Assembly: GCA_902583455.1 (NCBI GenBank)
Contig: CACHVY010000003.1
Span: 97,976-161,975 of the forward strand
DNA: 64,000 nt
Direction: 5' to 3'
Source of the DNA: an uncultured Pelagibacteraceae bacterium
GTDB taxonomy: Bacteria; Pseudomonadota; Alphaproteobacteria; Pelagibacterales; Pelagibacteraceae
Part shown: positions 27,501 to 35,534 of the stretch, piece after piece
How the letters are laid out: each line of letters opens with the position of its first letter
Numbering within the stretch: position 1 is the first letter of the stretch
The notes under the pieces: generated by a model
What the model saw: only the letters and a program-made list of their open reading frames with translations
What the model was told of the DNA's origin: nothing
Databases searched by the model: none
Position numbers and translations under genes: made by a program

Positions 27501-28609
27501 TATGCAAATCCAAAGTTAACACCTGAAGTTAAAGAGGCATCAGTTACGATCGATTTGATAGCCTCGTGAGCCGCCTGCATTCTTGTTTGTGGTGCACCAC
27601 CAAAATTTTTCAACCAGTTTCCATTCATATCAAAAGATTGAACAGTTGCTTTATTTAGTCCTGTTGTAATAATTCTGCTATTAGTTTTATCTATTGAAAT
27701 TCCCCAAGGATAATAAAAGTAAGTAGCGCTACTTGTTGAAGCCGCAGTGCTTCTAACACCTTTCCTCCATGTATAATTACTTTGACCGTAACTAACTTTT
27801 GTCAGCCTACTTGAACCCCAGCTCAGATGATAAAGAACCTGTTCGTTATTAGGATCAACTGTTAATCCACCGAAATCATTTCCAAAATTATATCTATAGC
27901 TACCAGCGTTAATACTTGGGCAACCATTACTATCAAATTGAAATCTATATATTCTACTGTTTCTGTAAGAATACATGTAACTAAAGTTTTTATCAGCCGC
28001 ACCTACCATGTAAGCATATCTTAATTGGGAATTTACATTACAATTTCTTGATCTATCTCTATCAATATCATAAAGATAATAACCCTGACTAGTTCCAACT
28101 CCGATAAACCTCCCTTGAGGGTTCTGAAATAATGCAAGGTTATAAGGATAGGCACTTCCAAGATTTATAAAACCTAAGCACGCCCCATCCGACTCTCTTA
28201 TTTTAACTATTCTTCTGTTTGACCAACTAATTGCATAAAGTACTCCACCCGCAGACTCAATACCATATGGATAATAAGTCTGACAATTTCCTTTATGGGC
28301 TGTACCATTTACTCCCCAACTTGCATCAACTTTAGCGTTTGCATATTCTAATTTCTTAATTCCATATGCTGCATATTGTGCAACATATAAATTACCGTTT
28401 GCATCTGTTGTAGTATCGTAAGGGAAACTAATTCCAGAAGCTCCTCCGCTCATTCGCCAACCCATACTTCCAGACTTATCTAATAATATTAAAACATTAG
28501 CTGGCACATCACCAATACCAGTTCCAGGAGGTAACGCTTTTCCAAAAACTACACCAAAAGAAATTAAATAAAATAACAATGAAGTAATTATAAATTTAAA
28601 ATTTTTCAT
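24527..28609 (-). CDS. pilY1: PilY1-like pilus tip adhesin with split vWA domain
   Basis: A 1360-residue secreted protein. A signal peptide (residues 1-24) is followed by a von Willebrand A domain that starts with the MIDAS motif LLDKSGSMG (D44, S46, S48). The vWA fold is then broken by about 280 residues (roughly 57-338) of NHL/propeller-like repeats (DANGNLYVAQYAAYGIKK, GVLYAISWSNRRIVKI, PWGISIDKTNSRIIT, then AVQSFDMNGNWLKNFG-type strands). It resumes with RMQAAHEAIKSIV, GGGTDAMAFMRIA and SYAMVIGDGDW. The C-terminal half has the Neisseria PilC-type beta-propeller (VIYAGSNSGILHAFDSKTGKELW, PYGRGGAGFSVLDVTDPEKPLH) and an acidic Ca-loop candidate (DYDGDCNLTE). PilY1 proteins cap the pilus, regulate retraction and bind surfaces. 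It overlaps the next upstream gene by four bases in the minor pilin operon. Confidence 0.9.
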   Translation of the reverse strand: MKNFKFIITSLLFYLISFGVVFGKALPPGTGIGDVPANVLILLDKSGSMGWRMSGGASGISFPYDTTTDANGNLYVAQYAAYGIKKLEYANAKVDASWGVNGTAHKGNCQTYYPYGIESAGGVLYAISWSNRRIVKIRESDGACLGFINLGSAYPYNLALFQNPQGRFIGVGTSQGYYLYDIDRDRSRNCNVNSQLRYAYMVGAADKNFSYMYSYRNSRIYRFQFDSNGCPSINAGSYRYNFGNDFGGLTVDPNNEQVLYHLSWGSSRLTKVSYGQSNYTWRKGVRSTAASTSSATYFYYPWGISIDKTNSRIITTGLNKATVQSFDMNGNWLKNFGGAPQTRMQAAHEAIKSIVTDASLTSGVNFGFAYWAHGSSGFNNWIGDITTGRSTPCNNYNCLKVRVHKGGAARINQIISGVNPGGGTDAMAFMRIAQQYYNHGRFSPIDKNSPCQNSYAMVIGDGDWYNHNNAKNAARSLRTQKYPVKTFAVAFGTGISANGLRNFNQLAKEGGTDAAIVAKTAAQLKSELKAAISQIIAQKLSFTAPAITATIESSGSLFQAQFDYRQNKEWAGTITRTAIDSNGNLDEKDKSNWSAVDVMPAPDSRKIWSVGIPGTNYKSDYNNFTKANAADIGALFSLYKNAIVDFHNDSDTTNNRCANEAGVIDGNSDDQEGLIEFIRGKDYFDYDGDCNLTETRTNPLGDIYHSQLVVVGPPGADTAFSGTNQEAYFRSINNYPTFASANINRKEVIYAGSNSGILHAFDSKTGKELWGFVPPLVAPNLPLVMNRSLNKKPGGTNAIFGVDGSIVVHDMYFKSPLDTVKKWHTILMVPYGRGGAGFSVLDVTDPEKPLHLMSIYNDNINSTVYRIDHNENTHLYKYIARSYSLASFAEALEVTDKFSQNSSISNTCQDTRDGNGELTTSCYKGKSWTFPVRDISKSDIKVLFNDKNYTNFTVTKDANGETVLNFADDMTYSADTGDSNTSSILGVTIKVGAKNTGVTTHPEYDYSLLGETWSDPRIFRIPNNGAGDNNISDDIYVAAMGGGYGTQFEGIGSNLTIVNLEDSTNPGSLYKRIEITDMASSDIVNSTPASPVLITPDTARGVTYSGGLLYLSDLEGKITKFNLTNMSDDGAGNQIKIFDQTTLFTAGSNKNNGRYMFHPMDATIGRSTNSLWLYAGTGDFNRINDTSNGTSNYLIGIRDEFYPLFRDVGKAATADDITKCRNTTKDMPPTCLVEDKHRGWYIVLDNSSKVTAEPTVYKGFAYFPIYEPTQSVNKCSLGNAYICQADDECGSNNSSQLGTIRKGEACYYVGQGVLSKIVVFADKLFANIAGQSAGSKKDLVQIQSGQGASSSYRNSWKENF

Positions 28610-29154
28610 TGTGATTTCTCTAACTCTTCTTCAATTTTTCCTAACTCAAAATTATTAATATGTTCTGCTAAAATTTGATCGTGTTTCTTAGTAGATAAAT
28701 ATAATTGCTCATCTATTTTATTTTCTTCACCCAAAAACCTTTGGTAAACTACAAATTCATCTGACTTTTCAAAAATATGAAAACCAGTAAATGAGTCGGG
28801 ATTTTGAGTAGTATCAAAATTACCATATACATTTTTAGTATATTTCATGAGGGTTAATTTTTTTGAGATGTTGTTATTTTCATCATTTAATGCAACAAAA
28901 TTTATAGCAACAAGAATATTATTAACAAATCTATACTCGATCATAATCCCTTCATCTAATCCTTTTCCAGGACAAATATCTTTTGCAAAAAAAGGATATA
29001 TATTCATTCCTGGATATCGATATGGAGGTGGGGGACCATATTCCTTCTCCATTTTTGATAAATTATCACCGATGTTGTATACAACGTCACATTTTGCATA
29101 TGCTACAGTAGATATAAAGAGGCTTGTTAGTAAAATAGATAATCTTAAAATCAT
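28606..29154 (-). CDS. secreted protein of unknown function in minor pilin operon
   Basis: A 182-residue protein with a signal peptide (MILRLSILLTSLFISTVAYA then KCDVVYN). The mature region contains GDNLSKMEKEYGPPPPYRYPG, an FAKDICPGKGLDEGIMIEYRFVNNILVAINFV segment with two cysteines overall, and a Glu/Lys-rich tail. It looks like a small beta-rich periplasmic protein; no family is recognised with confidence. It lies between pilX and pilY1 and overlaps the pilY1 start by four bases, so it is probably an accessory factor for PilY1 or for pilus priming. It is preceded by a 74-base gap after pilX that holds no obvious terminator. Confidence 0.7.
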   Translation of the reverse strand: MILRLSILLTSLFISTVAYAKCDVVYNIGDNLSKMEKEYGPPPPYRYPGMNIYPFFAKDICPGKGLDEGIMIEYRFVNNILVAINFVALNDENNNISKKLTLMKYTKNVYGNFDTTQNPDSFTGFHIFEKSDEFVVYQRFLGEENKIDEQLYLSTKKHDQILAEHINNFELGKIEEELEKSQ

Positions 29155-29228
29155 GAAATTTATATAATTATAGACGAATATTTTAATATTTTAAAATAAA
29201 TTTTTTCAGATAAATAAATATTTTTTAA

Positions 29229-29933
29229 TCATCTTGGAAATACAATTGTGCTTTCTAATGAAACTACCATTTTTTCACTGTCCATATTAAGGCCACACCC
29301 ATACACCCTATAAGCCATCCCATTTTGGCCTGCATCTGTTTGGGTTTTTTTTATACTTCCGCCATATCCTTTATAAGGAACAGCTCCGATTCTTTGAATA
29401 AAAAACTCATAATAATAATTATACAAATCTTCTGCTTCCTCCTTTTCACTTTTGCTGGCACCAGTTTTAAAACTATCCCTTAATAATTTTCCAAAATTCC
29501 AACTTTGTGCAACAACTACTCCTTTATTGTCTATATTTTTTTTGTCTAAGTCGTGAAAACTGTTGAAACATATATTACTCGTATTTTGATAACTGCCAAA
29601 ACTTTTGTTATAATTTGCAAGAGTCATTGCACCTGAAAAACCTGAACCACCAGTACTTTTTCCACCTTTGTTTTCAGGTAATTTTCTTAAACTTAGATCT
29701 CTTTTTTTAGATTTAGAATTCCAAGGACCCAAAAAATGATTTTTTAAATAATTTTCTCCCTCAATAATTGCTGTTTCTGCCACATAAAATGTTTGCTGGT
29801 AATCATCACTATAATTATTACTTTGATGATCGCCTGATGAAATCACAATTAAAGCACCACCCATCAAAGACATTACAAGAAGTAAAACAAGTGAAAGTAC
29901 TAACGCAAAACCTTTTTCATTTTTATTTTTCAT
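29229..29933 (-). CDS. pilX: PilX-like minor pilin assembly protein
   Basis: A 234-residue protein with a class III-like leader (MKNKNEKG before FALVLSLVLLLVMSLMGGALI) and the PilX-type follow-on HQSNNYSDDYQQTFYVAETAIIEGENYL, where YVAETA is typical of PilX/GspK-related minor pilins. The mature position 5 acidic residue of standard pilins is replaced, as is usual in PilX/GspK proteins at the pilus tip. It overlaps the pilW end by four bases. It is expected to join PilV, PilW, FimT and PilY1 in the initiating tip complex. Confidence 0.85.
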   Translation of the reverse strand: MKNKNEKGFALVLSLVLLLVMSLMGGALIVISSGDHQSNNYSDDYQQTFYVAETAIIEGENYLKNHFLGPWNSKSKKRDLSLRKLPENKGGKSTGGSGFSGAMTLANYNKSFGSYQNTSNICFNSFHDLDKKNIDNKGVVVAQSWNFGKLLRDSFKTGASKSEKEEAEDLYNYYYEFFIQRIGAVPYKGYGGSIKKTQTDAGQNGMAYRVYGCGLNMDSEKMVVSLESTIVFPR

Positions 29934-30775
29934 TCTAATCCCACATTTCTGGCATAAGCCGTTACCGTCAAAGTCTCTCTTAAAAATCGATCATTAAATC
30001 TTGTAAGATCTCTAGTCGCATCTGTTAAAGCAAAAATTGTTTTTTTTTTGTTATCATTATAAAATGGATTCTTTGATCTTACTGCTATTGCTATGTCTAC
30101 AGTTTTTATATCGTATAATTTATCTTTGTTAGAGTTTGTTGGTGAAGGTGGTGGTTTAAGAAGATTTCCATTTGCATCAACTGGATTAAAAATCATATCT
30201 TGAACATATCCTTCAATAAATTGTTCTGAGTAAGTTCTTTCATCTAATTTACTACTATTAGGGTATGTATCGGTAGCAGGATTGTCCCAAGTATTTTTTT
30301 GTTTACTCCATTTGACTTTAGTTTTGAAAATTGAAAATGCATCAATATTATTATTTGTTAATTTATCTTTTATAATTGAAGGTTTACAATAATAGGAGAC
30401 TTTATATCTAATAAATGTATACCTTTTATTTACATCAGCCTCGTTGGGCTTATATTCTACATCACCATAAACAATATCAATTTTATCACAATCCTTCAGC
30501 TTGTTTGAGGTTTTAGAAATTAATATTGGTGGATCTGAAACTTTCAAGTCATCTCCATAATATTTAAAACCTGCCATACGGATATCTCTGACCAACATAT
30601 TAAGAACTACTCTTCCGGTTTGACTCATTTTTACTTTATCTGTAACTTTTTGATAAGAATTATTGACAGCAGTGTAAGAAGCGTACATTGCCGCCATCAT
30701 GATTGATGAAATCACTATACCAATTAATATTTCAACTAAAGTAACTCCTAGGATAGATTTTTTATATATTTTCAT
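29930..30775 (-). CDS. pilW: PilW-like minor pilin
   Basis: A 281-residue prepilin-like protein: leader MKIYKKSILG, then VTLVEILIGIVISSIMMAAMYASY with Glu5, followed by TGRVVLNMLVRDIRMAGF, a hallmark of PilW. The C-terminal region (RDLTRFNDRFLRETLTVTAYARN) also matches PilW endings. The cleavage site is G before Val rather than Phe, acceptable in minor pilins. Start and stop codons overlap those of pilV and pilX, showing a tight operon. Role: part of the tip complex that primes pilus assembly and displays PilY1. Confidence 0.87.
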   Translation of the reverse strand: MKIYKKSILGVTLVEILIGIVISSIMMAAMYASYTAVNNSYQKVTDKVKMSQTGRVVLNMLVRDIRMAGFKYYGDDLKVSDPPILISKTSNKLKDCDKIDIVYGDVEYKPNEADVNKRYTFIRYKVSYYCKPSIIKDKLTNNNIDAFSIFKTKVKWSKQKNTWDNPATDTYPNSSKLDERTYSEQFIEGYVQDMIFNPVDANGNLLKPPPSPTNSNKDKLYDIKTVDIAIAVRSKNPFYNDNKKKTIFALTDATRDLTRFNDRFLRETLTVTAYARNVGLE

Positions 30776-31371
30776 TATGGTTTAACATCAACGTGCACAG
30801 GAAAATAAATAAATTTATCTTTGTCACCATTGTTTAAAAAAATTTGAAATTTAGCTATATACATTTTGTCAAAAACTTTATCATTTTTGAACCTGCATCC
30901 TGAAGGACAGATATCAAACACTTTCAAAAATTTCTTTTCTTTTGTGCCTGAACCATCTTTTCTGCATTTAAGTCTTCTCTCAGAAAATCGATTATCCCAT
31001 TTGTTTATTTTTTTATCTATTATGTTAGTAAAATTTGTGTTTAAACTGGAACCTGTTGAGCAGCTATTCGAACCCCAAGACTGATTATCCCCGGTGCTAT
31101 TTTCTTGTTTGCTATTATTAACTAAAATATCAACAAACTTTTGACTAGATTTTTCTGCTTGAGAATTTCCTAATAAGTCCTCGGCAACCATACTAACTAA
31201 ATAAGTACCTTTAGTTCTCTCACTTGATACATCAATTGATTGAACTGAATAATTGACCATTTGAAAAACAGCGATAAAACCAATACCAACTATAACTGTA
31301 GAGATTAACCCCTCAATAAGTGTAATCCCTCTCTCAAAAAATCGTTTACTGTCTTGACCAAGTTTTTCCAT
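30775..31371 (-). CDS. pilV: PilV-like minor pilin
   Basis: A 198-residue prepilin-like protein with leader MEKLGQDSKRFFERG, then ITLIEGLISTVIVGIGFIAVFQMV. Glu5 is kept and the LIEGLIS variant of the pilin helix is seen in PilV/GspI-like proteins. The globular part carries six or so cysteines (SNSCSTGSS, RLKCRKDG, DICPSGCRFKND), suggesting disulfides. It overlaps the preceding fimT gene by 26 bases. Assignment to PilV rather than another minor pilin rests mainly on gene order fimT-pilV-pilW-pilX-pilY1. Confidence 0.82.
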   Translation of the reverse strand: MEKLGQDSKRFFERGITLIEGLISTVIVGIGFIAVFQMVNYSVQSIDVSSERTKGTYLVSMVAEDLLGNSQAEKSSQKFVDILVNNSKQENSTGDNQSWGSNSCSTGSSLNTNFTNIIDKKINKWDNRFSERRLKCRKDGSGTKEKKFLKVFDICPSGCRFKNDKVFDKMYIAKFQIFLNNGDKDKFIYFPVHVDVKP

Positions 31372-32008
31372 TAAATTTATACCTTGTTACATTACCAAAT
31401 CTTGACCATTCTACCAAGTACGCAGGTTGTTCCAATGCTGGCGCAGATACTGGACATTTATTATTATTTTTAGCGGCAATGGTTGTTTTACAAAAAATTA
31501 CATATTGATTTGAAGTTCTACCTTCCAAAGTAACATTTTTATTCGCTAAATTTTTATATGAGTAATAAGAGCCGTCTTGTGAAAAACATACAGCTGCCTC
31601 TGCTGGTAATGGACTATAATGTGCCGCACCCTCACCCTCATAGTAGTCTATATATTCTGATGTTCCATTTATTTTAGAATAATAATTATTACCTGTTTTA
31701 CATTGAGGCAATAAACCAGAATTTAAATTTTCAGAAAGTTTTTTTTTAGTAAATCCTCTTGTGTGAAAAATAATATCCCCATTAGCTTGAGACATGTAAA
31801 ATGATATAAAAGGGTAGCTTCCTCTCTGGGCTTGTGTTGTCGCTGAATTAATCATCGCAGAGGCTTTTTCAGCCAACACTCTTATTTTACGATCAGCATT
31901 CCATTCCATAAAGTTTGGAATTCCAACTGCTGATACAATTCCAACAATTGTAATTACAACTAGTAATTCCAAAAGTGTAAAACCTTTAATGTTCTGATCT
32001 TGCTGCAC
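31346..32008 (-). CDS. fimT: FimT/GspH-like minor pilin
   Basis: A 220-residue prepilin with leader MQQDQNIKG, then FTLLELLVVITIVGIVSAVGIPNFMEW, followed by RKIRVLAEKASAMINSATTQAQRG, the FimT/GspH pattern. C-terminal strands end in LVEWSRFGNVTRYKF, again GspH-like. FimT-type minor pilins prime assembly, and in some species (FimT of Legionella) bind DNA during natural transformation; that role here is only possible. Its start overlaps the pilT end by 23 bases and its end overlaps pilV by 26. Confidence 0.85.
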   Translation of the reverse strand: MQQDQNIKGFTLLELLVVITIVGIVSAVGIPNFMEWNADRKIRVLAEKASAMINSATTQAQRGSYPFISFYMSQANGDIIFHTRGFTKKKLSENLNSGLLPQCKTGNNYYSKINGTSEYIDYYEGEGAAHYSPLPAEAAVCFSQDGSYYSYKNLANKNVTLEGRTSNQYVIFCKTTIAAKNNNKCPVSAPALEQPAYLVEWSRFGNVTRYKFNGKTWSRQ

Positions 32009-33002
32009 CTGGATCTATCTTACCTGACTTTGCTAATTCTTCCAAAGATTTTTCCATAGTAATCATGCCATCTCTTACCGCAGTTTGCATAATGCTTGGT
32101 ATTTGATGTATTTTAGCTTCCCTAATTAAATTTTGAATTGGAGATGTACATTTCATAACTTCAAATGCACCAACTCTTCCTGCACCATCTCTTGTCTTAA
32201 GTAGTCTTTGGGTAATTACCATCTTTAAGGATGTTGATATCTGTGCTCTAATTTGTTCTTGTTGTTCAGGTGGAAATACATCTATAATTCTATTAATTGT
32301 ACTAGGTGCACCACTTGTGTGCAGAGTTCCAAACACTAAGTGCCCGGTTTCAGCTGCAGTTAGCGCTAAACTAATAGTTTCTAAATCTCTCATCTCTCCA
32401 ACCAAAATTACATCAGGGTCTTCTCTTAATGCTGCTTTAAGTGCTGCTGCAAATGTTTTGGTTTGTTTACCAACTTCTCTATGAGAAACTATACTTCTGT
32501 TATCTTTATGTATAAATTCAACAGGATCTTCAACTGTAATAATATTTGCACTTCTTGTTTTATTAATTTCATTTATGATAGCAGCTAATGTCGTTGATTT
32601 ACCAGATCCAGTTGGCCCGGTAACAAGCACTAAGCCTTTGTGAAAATCAACTACATCATATAAAGACTGAGGTAAATTAAACTGATCCATGTTTGGAATT
32701 TGACTTTCAACTCTTCTAAGCACCGCAGCTGTCCCATTAATTGTTTTATAAAAGTTAGCTCTAAATCGTAAACCACTTAACATAACTGCAGAGTCTAACT
32801 CGTGAGTTTTTTCAAATCTTTCAATTTCTACTTCATTGCAATTCATTGACATTAAATCTTTTAAATCTTGAGCTTTAACTGGGACGTCTTTAACTACTAC
32901 AATTTCACCAGTTTGACGATATGCAAGTGGTGAACCAGATCTAATATGGAAATCAGAAATTTTTTTATTATTTTTTGCAAGATCCTCGAGTTTTTCAAAC
33001 AT
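31986..33002 (-). CDS. pilT: type IV pilus retraction ATPase PilT
   Basis: A 338-residue hexameric ATPase that powers pilus retraction, and so twitching or DNA uptake. The N-terminal PAS-like region (DFHIRSGSPLAYRQTGEIV) leads to a RecA-like core: Walker A GPTGSGKSTTL, the Asp box ITVEDPVEFIH, Walker B DPDVILVGEMRDLETI and the His box ETGHLVFGTLHTSGAPSTINRIIDVFP. The retraction motif around MITMEKSLEELAKSGKI is AIRNLIRE-like upstream (SPIQNLIREAKIHQIPSIMQT), which marks it as PilT rather than PilB. It leads the leftward operon; 136 bases separate it from the divergent pilM-pilN gene, so promoters for both operons probably lie there. Confidence 0.95.
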   Translation of the reverse strand: MFEKLEDLAKNNKKISDFHIRSGSPLAYRQTGEIVVVKDVPVKAQDLKDLMSMNCNEVEIERFEKTHELDSAVMLSGLRFRANFYKTINGTAAVLRRVESQIPNMDQFNLPQSLYDVVDFHKGLVLVTGPTGSGKSTTLAAIINEINKTRSANIITVEDPVEFIHKDNRSIVSHREVGKQTKTFAAALKAALREDPDVILVGEMRDLETISLALTAAETGHLVFGTLHTSGAPSTINRIIDVFPPEQQEQIRAQISTSLKMVITQRLLKTRDGAGRVGAFEVMKCTSPIQNLIREAKIHQIPSIMQTAVRDGMITMEKSLEELAKSGKIDPGAARSEH

Positions 33003-33138
33003 TTTAAATTTATCTTTCTTATATAGCCTTTTTAAGCCTAAAAACGCAAAATTTCCAATGATTATTCTGGGTCTAATTATTCTAGTCTAAGTTGATTAAT
33101 ATAAACGAATAAGTTAAGTATACCAGTAGACGTTAAAT

Positions 33139-34881
33139 ATGAAAAATTTCTTACAAAATATTTTAAAAAAAAAAGAAAATAATCCAGATGCCTCTCCAAA
33201 AAAAGATGAAGGGGAAAAAGGCAATAAAAAAATCAATTCTTTAATAGAAAAAATAAAATCTAAATTTAGTTCTGGTATAAAAAATAAATTAGGAAAACAA
33301 GCTATACAAGGTGAAGAAATCGTAGGTGTAGAATTAACGCCATACGAAATAAGACTAGCCCAATTAAACAATAATAAGAATAATGAGTGGGTTTTAGAAA
33401 AATTTTTTGTACATACCATTGAAGGATTACCAGAAAATGCATCAGTTTTAGAACATCCAGATAAAATTGGAGATGAGCTTAAAATAGCTCTTCAAAAATC
33501 TAAAATAGAAACAACAAATGCTGCAATTGCAATACCAGTGACTAGTGCAATCATAAGAGTTGTAACTGCTCCATTAATGACTGATGAAGAGTTGGGAAAG
33601 GCAATTGATACAGATTCTCTATGGGAAAATCTTGTTCAATTAACTGATAATTTAAATGATTATTCTATATTTCACCAAGTAATAAATAGAGACAAAGAGA
33701 GAAATACTATGGATATTCTTTTCGTAGCTTCAAAATTATCAGATATAAATGGTTACACATCAATTATTAAAAAAGGTGGACTAAATGCCGTCATAATTGA
33801 TGTTAAATGTTTTGCTCTAAAGTCTGCGGTTGACCAAATGAATCAAATTAAGGGTTCAATTGAAGAAAGTAATTTAACTGCAGTTTTAGAATTTGGTTTA
33901 GATGAAAATTATGTAATGATTCTTTACGAAAACAATCCAATTATTACAGACATTTTCATAAGAAGTCAGGATAGAACCACTTTGCAGAAATCTGACAATC
34001 AGGAAGAAATGGATGGTTTAGTAAGAAGATATATGACTCAAGTAAAACAAGCTATCCAAGACTTTGAAACAAAATATGAGAAAAGAATAAGAAATTTAAA
34101 AGTAGTTTCAAATTTACCAAATGTAGATTCGTATTTAGGAAGTTTTAGAAAAAATTTAGCTAACACTGGTTTTAATTTATTTGATCCAATTTCTGAAGTT
34201 AAAATTCCAGCTCAATTATCTGAAGGTGTTAAACTAGCAAATAGATCATACCTTTCGACAGTAATTGGACTAGCTTTTAGAAAACTAGATGTATTTGGTT
34301 ATTATAAATTTGTAACAGCTGTAAAAAATATAAATTTGTTACCAAATAGAGACAGCATGATTGCACAGAAAAAAGCAAAAATATTTTCAAATTTTGCTTT
34401 TAAGGGAGTAGTTGGCGTTGTTGGAGCAATATACATAATTCTTTTTGGATTATCGTTTTGGCAAATAAGTTCTCTCAACAAAAAATTAACTGACTATGAT
34501 CAAATTGTTTCCGAACATCAGTTAAAAACTTTAGAAAAAGCTAAATTTGCAAAAGAATTAGGAATTATTAATAAATCTTTAGAATTAAGTGGATCAATAG
34601 AGTCGAATAAAAAAATAAGTTTTAGAATTTTAGCTCAAATAGCATCCTCAGTTCCAAAAAGAGTTAAATTTAACTCAATAGACTTTGATGGACAAAACCA
34701 AGTTATTATAAACGGAGTTGCATCAACAGACCAAGATATATTAAAACTAATTGGTAACTTAAATGAAAAAAAACTTATATCTCAAGCATCTTTAGCTAGT
34801 ATGACTTTACCAGAGGGTAATGATCCAACTAAACCTAAAATGAAAGGTTTTAAAGTAGCTTGCACCGTGGAGAGCATATAA
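33139..34881 (+). CDS. pilM: PilM-PilN fusion, type IV pilus alignment complex
   Basis: A 580-residue single-chain version of two proteins that are usually separate. After a Lys-rich N-terminal extension (about 55 residues), residues 58-390 form the actin-like PilM/GspL cytoplasmic ATPase fold (GVELTPYEIRLAQL, AIAIPVTSAIIRVV, TAVLEFGLDENYVMILYEN, VVSNLPNVDSYLG, GLAFRKLD). At residues 397-404 the chain reads NINLLPNR, the conserved N-terminal motif of PilN that normally docks in the PilM groove. It continues with one membrane helix (about 417-440) and the periplasmic ferredoxin-like PilN domain. The reading frame is continuous with no internal stop. It shares one base with pilO. The fusion would lock the PilM:PilN ratio at one to one. 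Confidence 0.92.
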   Translation: MKNFLQNILKKKENNPDASPKKDEGEKGNKKINSLIEKIKSKFSSGIKNKLGKQAIQGEEIVGVELTPYEIRLAQLNNNKNNEWVLEKFFVHTIEGLPENASVLEHPDKIGDELKIALQKSKIETTNAAIAIPVTSAIIRVVTAPLMTDEELGKAIDTDSLWENLVQLTDNLNDYSIFHQVINRDKERNTMDILFVASKLSDINGYTSIIKKGGLNAVIIDVKCFALKSAVDQMNQIKGSIEESNLTAVLEFGLDENYVMILYENNPIITDIFIRSQDRTTLQKSDNQEEMDGLVRRYMTQVKQAIQDFETKYEKRIRNLKVVSNLPNVDSYLGSFRKNLANTGFNLFDPISEVKIPAQLSEGVKLANRSYLSTVIGLAFRKLDVFGYYKFVTAVKNINLLPNRDSMIAQKKAKIFSNFAFKGVVGVVGAIYIILFGLSFWQISSLNKKLTDYDQIVSEHQLKTLEKAKFAKELGIINKSLELSGSIESNKKISFRILAQIASSVPKRVKFNSIDFDGQNQVIINGVASTDQDILKLIGNLNEKKLISQASLASMTLPEGNDPTKPKMKGFKVACTVESI

Positions 34882-35534
34882 TGGATTTAAAAAATATTGA
34901 CTTAAAAAATATAAATATTGAAGATCTAAAAGCAAAGTTACAAAATGTAGATAAAAAAACTTTAATTAAGTTTGGCTCAGGTTTTGCAGCAATATTGATT
35001 TTTTTAATAGGTTATTATGCTATTTTAAGCCCAATAGTTAATGAGAAGAAGGAAAAATATAACGATAAAGTCCTAAAACAAGATGAAATTATGCAAATGA
35101 GTAATGAAATCACTCAATTCAAAGCAGAGATTACAAACAAAACCCCAGAATTTGAGCAGAGTTCATCGCTATTTCACACAAAAGCTGAGGTAGAGGGATT
35201 GTACGATAGTTTAAGTAAATATGCTGGCGTAAATGGATTGGTAATTTCTAAAATTGAGAAACAAAAACCAAAACCCGTTCTCGTAGAGGGAGCAACCGAG
35301 CAGGCTGATCAAAATTTAGAAATCCAAAGCGTTAAATATTTCAAAATTCCAGTCGCCTATGAAATAAAAGGTAACTTTCTTGGATATATAAAATTTAAAA
35401 GAGCTTTAGCAAGATCAAATAAAATGTTGAACTTTGATAAAGAAATTATAAGTTTAGTACAAAACGATGCAAATGGAGCAATAATTGCAAAGGGAGAATT
35501 AACAATAGTAGGTTTACCTAATGAATTTTTTTAA
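34881..35534 (+). CDS. pilO: type IV pilus alignment protein PilO
   Basis: A 217-residue bitopic inner-membrane protein. The ATG at 34881 shares its A with the TAA of the pilM-pilN gene; an upstream in-frame start would be longer by seven residues and is less likely. A cytoplasmic stretch of about 40 residues is followed by one membrane helix (FAAILIFLIGYYAIL), a coiled coil (NEKKEKYNDKVLKQDEIMQMSNEITQFKAEI) and the PilO ferredoxin-like domain (YAGVNGLVISKIEKQ...VAYEIKGNFLGYIKFKRALARSNKMLNFDKEIISL). It pairs with the PilN part of the fusion protein in the periplasm. It overlaps pilP by 14 bases. Confidence 0.92.
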   Translation: MDLKNIDLKNINIEDLKAKLQNVDKKTLIKFGSGFAAILIFLIGYYAILSPIVNEKKEKYNDKVLKQDEIMQMSNEITQFKAEITNKTPEFEQSSSLFHTKAEVEGLYDSLSKYAGVNGLVISKIEKQKPKPVLVEGATEQADQNLEIQSVKYFKIPVAYEIKGNFLGYIKFKRALARSNKMLNFDKEIISLVQNDANGAIIAKGELTIVGLPNEFF

